64,000 nt of DNA from Bryoerythrophyllum caledonicum (taxonomy: Eukaryota > Streptophyta > Bryopsida > Pottiales > Pottiaceae). The stretch covers positions 7,482,553 to 7,546,552 of the forward strand of contig OZ020520.1 of NCBI GenBank assembly GCA_963971425.1, in the 5' to 3' direction. Positions within the stretch are counted from its first letter, which is position 1. Each line of letters starts with the position of its first letter. Of this stretch, positions 34,491 to 47,700 are shown in pieces. Under the pieces are notes generated by a model. That model had not been told where the DNA came from and did not search any database. It saw only the letters and a program-made list of their open reading frames with translations. Made by a program: the position numbers and the translations under genes.

Positions 34491-34990
34491 AATCATGACA
34501 TTCACGAAACCCTAAATCAGCGTACTTCCAACACAGGAATTGGAGTTGAAGGGGAATAAAAAAACCTGGTGGTTTGTTCTCAATCCGCAAGCCCCGACGC
34601 CAAGCTCCGACTCCAACCTCCGACCTGAAGCTCTGACTCCAAGTTCCGAGGAGACGGCCGTAAAAAAAAAGTGGGGACGGTGGGAGTGAAGAGACAGGTG
34701 AAACTTAGAGCTAGAAGGTGAAAAAATTCGCACGCGAAACCTTCTCACAGGCTTCTCTTCACCTCCGGAGCAAGAGAGACAACCATGCGAACCATTCACA
34801 AGATAAGTATATTCGCTTGCGGGGGCGTCCGAGAAAGCCACTCTCGTCCAGCCACGTTCGCAGCAGGTGGAGAAAGTTTCTCATTCTCACGCACTCTGAC
34901 TACCCCTAATCTATGAAGGCCGCCCTTGCCACACTACAAGTCACGGCAAGCACTATGTCCACCCCAATGCTTGAAGATGGAAGGCCAAAC

Positions 34991-36250
34991 TAGATAGGTA
35001 CAAAGACTACATACTAATATATAGAAACCGTATAGTAAAACATACCCATAGGGTACTACATATAGTATTTAAGCAATACTCCAAAAAAATAGTAGTACGC
35101 AAGTATGCCAACACAAAATACAAAATACAAATATACTATACAAAATACAATCATTGTATTCAATACCACATTCAATACAAATACTATACCAAATACCTCA
35201 AAGACTACTATACAAAAAACTACTATACCCCATATAGTACAATAAACATAAGAAAACATTATAAATTATGCACAAGAATTGAGTTGACACAATATTATAC
35301 GACATTTAGTATAAATGACATAAATACTGATACAAATACGAGTACATACGCTGCTACTAGCACAAATACCAATACATACGCTGATATGTGTATTCATACA
35401 TGTACTAGTACGTACACTAGTGAGTATACTGATACGTATACTGGGATATATATTGGTACGTACACTGATAAAAATACTGATACAAACTTTAAAAAAATCG
35501 ATACAAATACTAATACAAATACTGGTACAAATACTGGGCCGAATACTAACATAAATACTAACAAGAATAGTGGCACAAATACCAAGATAAATATTAAGGC
35601 ACATACTAACACAAATATATGTGTGAATACTAGTATAAAAACAAACATAACTACATATACACACACATACACAAAAACAACCACACACCATCAAAAAAAC
35701 ATACACACATACAAAGATGAATACATACAATCAAATAAACAACAAATCAAATATCAAAGCCACACACAAAAACAAAAAATCCTAAAACAAGACAAAAAAC
35801 CCACCTACTACAAAATACTAACACTAAACATGAACACTAACATAAAATTAAACCCAACTACAAATACACACACATATACAAAAACAACCACATACCATCA
35901 AAAAAATACACACATACACATATACAAAGACGAATACATACAATCGAATAAACAAAATAATAATAATAATAATAAAAAACCACAGCCACATACAAAAACA
36001 AAAATAATAATAATAAAAATAATAATAATAAATCTAAAACATAACAAAAAACTCACCTACCAAAAAATACTAAGAATGAATACGAATATAAAAACAAACA
36101 CAACTACATATACACAGACAACCACACACCATCAAATAAACATATACATACATACATACAAAGACGAATACATACAATGAAATCAACATCAAAGCCACAT
36201 ACAAAAACAAAAAAACCCCAAAACAAAACAAAAAACCCACCTACTACAAA
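34991..36250 (+). repeat. L2 linker, Thr/Asn-rich coding-like repeats
   Basis: An AT-rich stretch to ~35,290 is followed by ACAAATACTNAT-type repeats (35,320-35,650) and then ~200-bp units that each end in (K)KPTYYKIL-like codons (near 35,800, 36,050 and 36,240). The last unit passes straight into the 2A-like motif. A 298-codon open frame covers most of it (35,284-36,180), but its content (TNTN, YTHTYTK) mirrors the DNA repeat. Confidence 0.7.
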
Positions 36251-39200
36251 ATACTAATACTAATTGGAGGAGACATAGAGACTAACCCAGGACCCATGCC
36301 AAACATACAAAAACGACACCCCGCCTCGCACAAAAAAAATGCCAACACATACTTTATACCTAACACCATAAAACTACAACCCGAATACAAACACATCGCC
36401 CAAAAATTTGCCCCCCTTCTTAAAACCACACACACAACACACCAAAAATATAATGACACATACACATACATTGCCATATATATAAACCAACATAAGGAAC
36501 ATCCTCCATCCCACATTCTATATGCCCTAGTCATTACTACACACCCCAACGTAGACCTCTGCAACCAACTCCTAAACACTCAAAATCAAAACATAACCCA
36601 ATGGATTAATACACTCCTACACACTCTACATAATCTACAAAACCCGCCCGAAAGACACATTAACACCCCACATCTGTACACAACTTTTCTTAAAACCAAC
36701 CTAAACATCATAAACCATAACACATCCATAAACAAAGAATTATATGACTTCATACATAACCAAAATACACCCCCATCCAATGACACGATAAAAAAAAAAT
36801 TCCCCTACCTCCCAAATACAATCATAAATGAGTCACTAAAATGCCTCGACCCCCTCCCAGAATACACACACCCCCCCCACCGCCGAACCACATCCCACCA
36901 TCATACCATAACCCACACATGAACAACAACAACACAAACATAATAACATGGAACGCCTCATCCCTAAATACCGCACTCCCAAACTTACAAAACATCATTA
37001 TACACACTAACACACCACCAACATTCATAGTCATACAAGAATCAAAATTATCGGCCAAAAAATCCACAAAATACATACATAGGCTATTCCCAGATTTCAA
37101 ACTTATCTTCAATAATACACATGCCCTAACACGGTGCATACAACAAAGAAGGCCGTATACACCGGGCCGTGGGGGTCTCCTCACTCTCATACACAAAAAC
37201 TACGCCTTCCCGGGCAATGTCAAAAAAATTCTCACCCCAATGAACATATCCCCATACCTCCAGACTATAGAAATTTCCAATCACCCACTACAACCATGGC
37301 TAATCCACCACTTATACATGCCATCCCACCCCGAAGACATTAGACTCACCGAAGACATCAAAACTAACATCACCACCCATATTACCAACAACCTTAACCA
37401 CAACCACATCTTATGTGGCGACTTCAATAGAGACATTGCCCTCATAGGGAGACAAAACGGAAATCAACTCACACCACCACAAATAATAGACCTTCAATGG
37501 AAAGAATTTACAGAAACCCTAAATTTTAATTATATTCCCACAAACACTACATACTCTAGACAAGGAGGATACAACTATAGCAACTAGAGCCTAATTGATG
37601 GATTCTACATCCGTGCAAATAACCATACTACATTTACTTCCACAACAAATAATAACATCCATCTGAACTCCGATCACTCACCTATACAACTCCACATCTC
37701 AAACAACACATTTATAAACCGTACACCAACCAACACACACAATGACTACATACGTATCCTCAACCCCATCCCACAAAACAACATAGAATCATTTAATATA
37801 AAATTCTTCGAAGAAAACTCACTACGCATTAACTGCCTAATAAATGAATTAGAATCTAATAACCATCTCTTCCAAACGCAATGGCAAAAAGCTTGTCACA
37901 CCCTAGATACACTTGACATCAACAATATAACCACCACAATTGAACAAACCTGCAAAGCCCAACCCATACCACAAATGACAAATCGAACATCACAACAAGG
38001 CGGATATTTACCCCGTAAATTATCCAAAGCATGGAAACAACACCTAAACATCTATCACACTATACGCAAAACCATAAGAACCGTAAATAACAACCCCCAA
38101 TGGCGAAATCACCCTATCCTTAATGAACTACAAAACCTTCTAGACACACAAATCCCTAATCCACCCCCTATACACTTACCTCACGACACATATATAAAAA
38201 ACATAGTACTAATTGCAAAAACCGCCAACATACAAGCCCGAAAAATCACCACCAAACATACCCAAGAAAACATCCGAAAAGCCATCTCCAAATATAGACA
38301 ACTATATGAAATTAGCCCCAAGAAAATAAACAAAAGAATATTCAAAACTATGGAGTCCCCACCACTAGATTGCATCACCGACCAATATAATAATATACTA
38401 ACTAGCCCAGAAGACATCACAAACGAAATATTTAACCAACAAACAAAAAACAACACACCTACAGTAAACACATGCAACTATCAACCGGACCACCACTCTA
38501 CATGCACATGCGCAGTAAGACAATATCCATGGCATGACCTAGATGGATTCACATTTGAAAAAAGAGGAGACTCGGAAACCCCGCTACACACATACTTTAA
38601 TCAAGCCACATATGACACTTGCCTACGTAACCTAGGTAATAATAAAGCCCCCGGACCAAACCGCATACCGAACTCTATCCTAAAAAATATGCCCCAAGGT
38701 TCCATAAACTACTAAATCTCTTCTTCTCCCACTGCTATAAACAAAAACAGATCCCTACTTCATGGAAAACAAGCGCAACAATCCTATTATACAAAAAAGG
38801 AGACCCTTCATGCTACCGAACCATATTCCTATTGCATTAGCCAATACCATCTATAAACTATTTACGAGCACAACCACATCAATACTATCATCATATGGTG
38901 AAAACACAAAATACTACACGATAGTCAAGAGGGGTTCCGCGCAGAAAGAAGCACTGCTTAACAAATCCAAACAATAATAGCCGCAATAGAAGATGCACGA
39001 TTTACAAACCAAGACATATTTATATTATATGTTGACTTTAAAAATGCCTTCGGCTCTATTGACCACGCTAGACTTTTAGCCATAATGACGGACCTTGGAT
39101 ACCCCAAAGACGCCGCCGCACTAGTGGAAAATATATACTCTGAATCCTCAACCTCCTACATAGGAGAACACTTTGGTAAAACTAAATCCATAGCCATCCA

Positions 39201-41542
39201 AAGGGGAACAATACAAGGAGATACCCTAAGCCCATATTTGTTCATCATATTTCTAGAACCACTACTTAGATGGCTAGATAGAGGCAACAATGGATACACA
39301 TTCGGGACATCACAAACCACCATCAACTCTACGGCATGCGCAGACGACCTTGCAGCCATAACCAACAAAATCAACGCAATAAAAATACAACTTAACAAAA
39401 TAGACAGGTACTGCAGTTGGATAGGTATGGATGTAGGGGTCCCAAAATGTGCCATCACTAGATGCCCAAATAAATCAAAAACAAACCCCACCGCATTCAA
39501 AGCCCTAATACAAACCTCTAATATTCATTACCGAAACCAACAAATACCCGTACTACACCAAAACAAATCATACACATATTTAGGAATAAGTCTCGTCCCC
39601 TCCCTAAAATGGAAAACCCAAATACATGCCACCACCACAAAATTAATCAAACAATGTAAAGAACTAGTAGCTTGTTCGGCTACTGTGAAACAAAAGATAA
39701 AAATGATCGACACAGTTTTAAGACCGGGCGTGGCATACAGCTTCTACGCGGTACCATACTCAATGCCCGCCATAAAAAAACTAGACCAAAAAATAACTAC
39801 CACACAAAAAACCGTATGCGGCATGCCAAAATGTATGTCTAATACAATATCCCAACTACCACACATCCTCTTTGGACTAGAAGCCTTCTCACTAAAAAAT
39901 GCATACCTTAGATGCATAGGAGAACAACTACAGAACGCTCTAAATGACACTGGTAGACTTGGGAAAATATACAGGGGTCTAACACATCACATCCTCGCCC
40001 AATATGGGGGGGCCGAAAACATACTTAGAATTAAAAAGACAAGTTGTACAAGATCACCAATAACACGTACCTTCTTCCTACTTAAACATGTAGCAAAAGT
40101 CCACCTAAAAAGTACTCTCCCTAACTTTCTTATAGAACCAACAACACTAGAAAAATCTAGGACTCTTGAAACACAAAGCCATAATACACTCAACACACAA
40201 TTATCTCAAAAGTTATTTCAAAAACTCCTATCAAAAAATATCTACGAACTAAAACAAATCTTCCTACCTAACGGAACACACATCATGAACAATGATGAAT
40301 TTAAAACCTACCACTTCACCCCATCAAAACTAATTAAAAGTGCCCTCAAAATCGCACGACAACTCTTTTGCCACCCAATATACCCCCCTCCACCCAATAC
40401 CCATACCAATACAAATATATACTCCTATACATTTAAAGACCCTTTCATCACCATAAACAACGACATCATCCCAAGAAACTCCCCCCCACAACCAATACAC
40501 CCTTCCCACTCCCACTCTCACCACCTCCTCCCCCCAAACCACATCCTAAAAAACCCCACCACATATCCCATTAACAACATTATACACCACGAATACAAGG
40601 AAAAAATAGATAAAAACCAAATCAAAAACAACTACACTAGATATCTATGCCAATGGACTCACAATAACCACACCTACAATAAATGGCTCCCTCAAAGAAA
40701 CCTCTTCCCAAGACACAACCAAAACACCATTACACATAATACAAATAAATTGACACAATACTACCAAAAAATTCAACACAAATTCTACACCGAAATTATC
40801 CGAGCTCACCACCTACAAACTCAACCACAAGACACAAGGTCCGTCACCCCACCCATAATAATCCCCCTACTAAACATCTACACAACGGAATGCAACCCTG
40901 AAAACAACATTCTCACCACATCTAATACAATTAGAATTGACAAAGACCAAGCACACTTATACGAAGAAGATGGACGACACCTCTTCACCATCCCAATTAC
41001 TAGGCTCACATGGTTATGGAATCAATACAATACTAAACTACAAACCCCTACAAACATTGAACCAACAACCCAACCATTTGAAGCCGAAGTCATATGGCTA
41101 TACCAAAGATACAAATATAGAATACCAAAAAATAACCCCCTTAAACTTACACAATATATACTACCCATACCTATACTAAACTCATTAATCTCCACATTCA
41201 ACATCCAACACTCATACTTCTCCTCCCCCGTCACATGCTCCACCAATCTCAACAAATTTTATTCCCCCTTTGAAAGAGATAAAATATTCGGATCACTAGG
41301 CAAAGCCTTTTACCACAAATGGATAGGTAATGGTATGGCCCACCCACACAATGAAGAAAAAACACAAAAAATACTACATTGGGCCCGCCTCGCAGCCAAA
41401 CATGACCCAAACCACACCTCCACCCTAATCATAATCCCTGACAAAAACTGGTATCAAAACCCTAACCCACACTCGGGCCCCTTTCCCGACACACACATCA
41501 TTGCACTATTTGAAGCGAACTCAATAACATACGAAGAACCCA
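36222..41542 (+). pseudogene. L2 ORF2, N-terminal part
   Basis: From the 2A motif through an N-terminal domain of unknown role (MPNIQKRHPASHKKN, ~36,296-36,860), AP-type endonuclease (NASSLNTALPNLQNII near 36,950; CGDFNRDIALIGRQN near 37,420) and reverse transcriptase (DFKNAFGSIDHARLL near 39,045) to the post-RT region. The catalytic box reads ACADDL near 39,340, where relatives have AYADDL. The frame changes near 36,900, 37,590, 38,715 and 38,970, and an 832-codon stretch (39,085 on) then stays open to the L3 insertion point. Protein identity to L1 looks lower here than after 53.8 kb. Confidence 0.8.
36266..36295 (+). other. 2A-like motif of L2
   Basis: Codes GGDIETNPGP, followed by MPN. 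It fits the D-(V/I)-E-x-N-P-G-P consensus of 2A peptides, at which ribosomes release the chain between Gly and Pro and go on. It lies near the start of ORF2. Confidence 0.8.
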
Positions 41543-41551
41543 GAAGAAGAA

Positions 41552-41576
41552 CGTCGGTTCCCGAAGAGAACCGGCG
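41552..41576 (-). other. L3 3'-terminal hairpin
   Basis: Stem with loop GAA; arm GGTTC pairs with GAACC, whereas the SINE has GGTCT with AGACC. Two base pairs have thus changed on both sides together, which supports a functional RNA structure. Confidence 0.75.
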
Positions 41577-41788
41577 TGAATAAAGTGTTTGTTTGTTCCA
41601 CTGCAAAGACCATGCCCACCGACAAGGAATTAGCGAACTGGAACTACTTCCCCCTTTCGAGGGTAGACATTATGTGACGAGTAGCCAGAAACCAACCAAC
41701 AACGACCAACCACGACCACCCTAATCTAAACAACAAAAAGCAAAACCACACAGGCAGCCAACCAGGAAGAGACAAGGTGGCAAAGTTT

Positions 41789-44700
41789 CTAAGGTGGGTC
41801 TTGCGTATCACGGAGGACTTGGTTATTTTCGATTTTGCGTTTATGTAGTAAAATAGACATGGCATGTTGAATAGCGATGGTGTTGATGTTTTTAAAGGTA
41901 GTTTTAATTGTATCAATGGGTATCTTGAAGGTATCTTCAAGAGTTTTCATAGATGGGATAAAGGTGGTGGCACGAGCGCCGGATGTGATAACAATAAGGG
42001 GGTCCACTTTCCAACCGAGGGCAATGATGTCGTTTATGAAGGGTTGGTATTTATCTATTTTGTTTTGTATTGTTTCTGGGGAGAATCTATTGTTGCAATA
42101 TGTAAATTCGATGAATTGAATGGTGTAGTCTTGGTTGATGTTCTCGGGTGGTGGGTCATTGTATGGTAAGCCTTTGACACAAAGAATGTCAGGTTTGAGC
42201 CTAGCGTTGCAGTGACATCTTTGGGTCATACATGAGCATGGAAGTAGCCATGGGGGGACCGTGTTTTCTTGTGGATTGTTATTAAAAGTGCCGGCGTTCA
42301 TTAGTATGAAACATCTCGATTTTTTGTAGGAGGTGATTAGTTTTCGTACTTCCCATACCGCTTCATTATGTCTTTTGATAATTAGAGAGTGAATGTGGTG
42401 GTTTTGGCATTTGAGTAGTACATGAAGCCATGTGTCGGGGTCCGTTGAGGGGCATATGGGGGATGTTATGGATGGAAATCTTTCTATTCCAAAGAAGAGT
42501 TGTTTGTGAGCGTTTCCCATATACTGACCCGTACGGAATTTAATGAGGCATGTTATTTGTGAGTCTGAGATGATGGGGTTTTTCCAAAAGTTTGTAGAGA
42601 GTTCATTATCTATGTCGTTATTGTTAGTCCATTTTTCTATGTTAGGAATATTTTCTGAGATTGTGTCCAGGTTGTTGTAGAGGTCTTGTTTTTTGAGATA
42701 TTTGCCCAGAAATCTGATTGGGCCTTTGTCGGGGGTATCTTCTTTGGAAGGCCAATCTTCTTTTTGAAAGTAGTATGGGGTGGCATGGGCATGTTCGTGA
42801 GGGTCTTTGGCGTTTTTGTGTGTTTTTTCTCGGCCTTCTTTTGCAAGCTTGTCTGCTTGTTTGTTGCCATCAATGTTGGCATGGGCTCTTACTTTGTGAA
42901 GGGTTGTGATTTGTGTACGGTTTGGTAACATTTGTACCATTGATGTTAATATGGTTTGGTCGGGGTGGCTATTGTGAAGGGTAGGGTGTGTTATTTGAGT
43001 ATTAAGTAGGTAGAGTGCGTTTATACAATCGGTGAATATATGTGCGGGTTCATCATTGTATTTTGTTGTGATGATTTGTAGTGTTTTGTGAATGGCCATT
43101 AGTTCTGCTCTGAGTATATTTTGGAGTCCATGGAGTCTTTTGGCTAGCATGATTTCTTTGATAGAGTTGTAGATGCCATAGCCAGCTTTTTCTCTTCTCC
43201 AAGATCCTAGACTAATTTGTTCTGGTGGTTTAAAGGAGCCATCGGTGTAGTAACTGTATGCGGGGTTAAATTTTGGTGTGGTGTGATTTGGATAGTTTGG
43301 AAGGGGGGGCGATGTGACTAGGTAGTATAGTGTATTGTTGATATAGTTTAGTTTTGACCAATTTTTACTACGGTTAACAGGGGTTTGTGGGGGTGTCGGT
43401 GAGGTCAGTTTTGTGTATGATTTTTGTATATTTAAATTTTCTGCTATGGAGGTAAGTTCGGCAAGTTGCTCAAGGGTGCCAAGGGTTTGATTTTGATGGT
43501 GGGCACATAGTATTGGTAGTGTAGATGGCTCGATTCGGGGTTTGTTTAGCTCGGGTGGGATGGTAGGTTCTTCGTATGGTATTGAGTCTGCTTCGAATAT
43601 TGCAATGATATGGGAGTCTGGGAATGGGTTTGAGTGTTGGTTGTTGTTTTGGTACCACTTGTTGTTTGGTATGATGATGATCGTGTTAGTATTAATTGGA
43701 TCATTTTTGGCGGCGAGTCGAGCCCAGTGTAGTGTTTGTTCTATCTCTTTCTCATTGTGGGGGTGAGCTATCCTTTTACCGGTCCATTTGTAGTCAAAGG
43801 CTTTTCCCAAGGATCCGAATATTTTGTCTCTTTCAAAGGGTGAGTAAAATTTTTTTAGTTTTATGGAGCAGGTGACTAGAGAGGAAAAATATGATTGTTC
43901 TATGTGAAAGTTTGAGATTAGTGAGTCTAAAATGGGTGTGGATATTGTGTATTGCGCATTTTTGAGGGGGTTGTTTTTTGGTATTCGGTATCTATACCTT
44001 TGGTAGAGCCAGATTAGTTCGGTTTCAAAGGGTTGGGTCTTTGGTTCGATGTATGTAGGAGTTTGTAGTTTTGTGTTGTATTGATTCCAGAACCAATGAA
44101 GTCTAGTGACGGGGATAGTGTGTAAATGTCGGCCATTTTCTTCGTAAAGATGTGCTTGGTTATTGTCAATTTTGATTGTGTTTGAGAATGCAAGGATGTC
44201 ATTTTCAGGGTTGCATTCTGATGTATGTATTTTTAGGAGTGGAATAATTATTGGTGGTGTTACAGATCTTGAGTCTGGGGATTGTTCGTGGGGGTGGTGA
44301 GCTAAGATGACATCTCAGTAAAAAAAAATTGAGTTTTTTGGTAGTATTGTTTTAGTTTTTCGATGTTTTGTGTGGAGGTGTTGGTGTTATGTCGAGGGAA
44401 AAGGGCTCTTTGGGGGAGCCATTTGTTGTATGTGTTGTCATTATGATGCCATTGGCACAGATATTTTGTGTAGGTATTTTGTATATTATTTGTATCTTTG
44501 TGTTGGATGTGTTTATGGTGTATAATGTTACTAATGGGGTAGTTGGTAGGACTTTTGGGGATGAATGTTGGAGGTCGGGGGTGATGTGGGTGAGGAGGGT
44601 GGGGGGGGGATAGATTGGTGGGGGGATGTTTCTTGGGGTGATGTTATTGTTGATTGTGATGAATGGTTCTAGAAGTATATGGGAGTATGGGTGTATATTG

Positions 44701-47700
44701 CAAGGAGGAGGGCATGTGGTGGGACATGTTGGGTGGCAAAAGAGTTGTTTGGCAATGTTTAGAGCACTTTTTAGTAATTTGGATGGGGTGAGGTGGTATG
44801 TTTTGAAGTCCTCATTGTTCATGATGTGTGTGCCATTGGGTAGAGTAATTTGGCTTAGTTTAAAGATATTTTTTTAGAGGAGTTTTTGTAGAAGTTTTTG
44901 GGAGAGGTGGGTATTTATTGTGTTGTGGTTCAATGTCTCTTGTTGCCATATCATTTCTAGTGATGTAGGGTTAATGAGGAAGTTTGGGAGCGTACTTTTA
45001 AGGTGGATTTTAGCTATGTATTTTAACAAGAAGAATGTTCGTGTTATAGGAGATCTTAAGCAGTCACTTTTTTTAATTCTAGGTATGTTTTCAGCACCTC
45101 CATATTGGGCAAAGACATAATGGGTGAGTCCGTTGTATATTTTTCCAAGTCTACCTTTATCATTTAAGGCATTTTGTAGTTGTTCACCTATACAACAAAG
45201 ATATGGGTTTTTAAGGGAGAAAGCTTCTAGCCCAAATAGGTTGTGTGGGAGTTGGGTAATTGCATTTGACATGCATTTTGGTAATCCACATATTGTTTTT
45301 TGTATGGCTATTATTTTTTTGTCCAGTTTTTTGATGGCAAGCATAGAATATGGTACACCGTAGAAACTATATGCCACGCCTGGGCGTGTTACAGTATCCA
45401 CCATTTTTATTTTTTGTTTCATGGTGGCCGGACATGTTGTTAGTTCATTGCATTGTTTGATAAGTTTTGTTGTTGTATGGATTTGGATTTTCCATTTTAG
45501 AGATGGGACAAGATTGGTACCTAGGTATATGTATGGTTTGTTTTGATGTAGTATAGGGATTGGTCGATTGCGATAACTGATGTTAGAAGCTTGCATTAAT
45601 GCTTTGAAAGTGGTAGGGTTTAGTTTGGATTTATTTGGGCATCCTGTAGCGGCACATTTTGGGACTCCTACGTCCATACCGGTCCATTTACAATATCTAT
45701 CAATTTTATCTAGTTGTGTTTGAATAGATTTAATTTTGTTGGTTATGGTGGCTAGGTCATCCGCGTATGCGGCAGAGTTTATTGTGACTTGTGATGTGCC
45801 AAAAGTGTATCCATTGTTGCCTCGTTCTAGCCATCTGAGTAGTGGTTCTAGGAATATAATGAATAGGTATGGGCTAAGGGTATCCCCTTGTATAGTCCCC
45901 CTTTGAATGGGTATGGGTTTTGTTTTCCCGAAGTGTTCTCGGATATAGCAGGTGGACGATTGAGAGTATATGTTTCCTACAAGAGTAGTTGCATCTTTTG
46001 GGAATCCAAGGTCCATCATTATTGCTAGTAGTCTAGCATGGTCTATTGAGCCAAAGGCATTTTTGAAGTCAACATATAGTATGTATATATCTTGGTTTGT
46101 AAATCTTGCGTCTTCTAGTGCGGCTATTGTAGTTTGTATTTGTCGTGCGGTACTCCTTTCTGCTCTAAAACCTTCTTGGCTATCGTGTAGGATTTTGAAT
46201 TTTTCACCGTATGAAGATAGTATAGAGGTGAATGTACTAGTGAAGAGTTTATATATTGTGTTAGCTAGTGCAATTGGTCTATGGTTAGGTAGAATAGATG
46301 GGTCTCCTTTTTTGTAGAGTAGAATTGTTGTACTTGATTTCCAAGACGTTGGTATTTGTTTTTGTTTGTAGCATTGAGAGAAGAATAGGAATAATAGTTT
46401 ATGAAATCTTGGGGGCATGTTTTTGAGTATAGAGTTAGGTATGCGGTCTGGGCCTGGGGCTTTGTTGTTACCAAGGTTCCTGAGACATGTGTCGTATGTG
46501 GCTATATTAAAGTATTTATGTAGTGGGATTTCTGGTTTGCCGTGTTTGTCAAGAGTAAATCCATCAAGGTCATGCCATGGGTATTGGCGTACAACGCATG
46601 TGCATTCATTTGGATGTTGTGGTTGATAGTTACATGTTGGTACTGTTGGCCTATTACTTTTTGTTTGTTGGTTGAATATTTCATTCGCGATGTCTTCAGG
46701 GCTCGTTAGAATATTATTGTATTGGTTTGTGATACAGTCCATTGGCGGTGATTCAAGGTTCTTAAAGACTTTTCTGTTGATTTTTTTGGGGCTAATTTCA
46801 TACAGTTGTCTGTATTTTGAGATGGCTTTCTTAATGTTATCTTTGGCGTATGTTGAGGTTATTTTACGGGCTTGTGTGTTGGCATTTTCTGCAATTAGTG
46901 CAATGTCATTTATCCATGTATCGTGGGGTAGGTCCGGCGGTGGTGGACTGGGGATTTGGGTGTGTTGGAGGGTTAATAGTTCGTTGCATATGGGGTGATT
47001 ACGCCATTGGGGGTTGTTTTTTTACGATTCTAATGGTTTTCCTTATAATATGGTATGTAGTGAGGTGTTGTTTCCAAGTTTTTGAAAGTTTGCGGGGGAG
47101 ATACCCGCCTTGTTGAGAGGTTCTGTTTGTCATAATAGGTATTGGGTGAGCTTTACAAGTTTGTTCTATTGTGTCAGAGATTTTATTGATGAGTGTGTCT
47201 AGGACGTGGCATGCTTCTTGCCACTGTATTTGTGATAGTTGACTATTGTTTTTGAGGGTGTTTGTGAGAGAATCTATTTGCATGGAATTTTCTTCAAAAA
47301 ATTTTGTGTTGAATTTTTCTATGTTATCTTTTGGTATAGGGTTGAGTATTCGTATTGTGTCATTATTTGGTATTGTGGGAGTTCTGTTGATTAATGTGTT
47401 GTCTGGTATGTGCAGTCGTATGGGCGAGTGGTCCGAGTTGAGAGTATCATCAATGTTTGTTGTAGAGGTGTATTGTGTATTATTGTTTGTATTTATATAA
47501 AAACCGTCTATTAGACTCCAATCGCTGTAGTTGTATCCACCTTGTCTAGAGAATTGTGTGTCAGTGTGGATATAAGTGAAGTTCAGGTTTTCTGTGAAAT
47601 GACGCCATTGATAGTCAATGTTTAGAGGAGGGGTGCTGTGATTTACATTTTGGCGACCTATTAGCGCTATGTCTCTGTTGAAGTCTCCACATAGTATATA

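Larger units (their letters stand above)
32448..34907. mobile_element. Gene-carrying inverted-repeat transposon (Pack-type), 2,460 bp
   Basis: Ends AGGGGTAGTCACAGTGCGTG (32448-32467) and its inverted match AGGGGTAGTCAGAGTGCGTG (34907-34888) continue with GGGAGTGGAGA against AGAATGAGAA. The 3-bp direct repeat AAT (32445-32447 and 34908-34910) flanks it; taking out one copy rejoins L2 ORF1 without a stop (QESMKAALATLQ). Next to the left end, an inverted partial copy of the terminus (32530-32560) makes a fold-back of ~100 bp. No transposase is present. The cargo includes the last two exons of an RNase T2 gene, simple tandem repeats (34,150-34,490) and a minus-strand GC-rich open frame (34,841-34,512). 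AGGGG-type ends with a 3-bp duplication do not point to one superfamily; a PIF/Harbinger or CACTA relative is possible. Confidence 0.8.
30898..34990 (+). pseudogene. L2 ORF1, interrupted by a DNA transposon
   Basis: The ATG at 30,898 (MKGNTRDSSSTHMEIEVVED) is chosen because the copies in L1 and L3 start near the same MEIE/MDID motif. The conserved core begins at FWMGFQAMEAIAIEEGAEPL, continues through VWAGSIKLHLLKPEVDGLML and ends with a domain containing SISFHKDNGTSHNGNANI and NYVDFAPHRRSLEG. The coding sequence stops at 32375-32377 (TAG where the relatives have a sense codon). It then continues recognisably to 32,447, is split by the 2,460-bp transposon, and resumes at 34,911 with MKAALATLQVTASTMSTPML, which matches the L1 ORF1 C-terminus. 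ORF1 proteins of LINEs bind the element RNA. This family has no CCHC knuckle that I can see. Confidence 0.8.

Noticed and set aside
34512-34841. 109-codon minus-strand frame in the transposon
   Set aside because: GC-rich and without homology by eye; it includes subterminal transposon sequence, so I did not call a gene.
32446-34909. TA target duplication for the Pack-type element (Tc1/mariner)
   Set aside because: Using TA leaves a stop in the rejoined ORF1, while AAT restores the sequence expected from the relatives; AAT is the better reading.
35284-36180. 298-codon open frame, Thr/Asn-rich
   Set aside because: Its content follows DNA tandem repeats of the LINE linker; it is not a separate gene.
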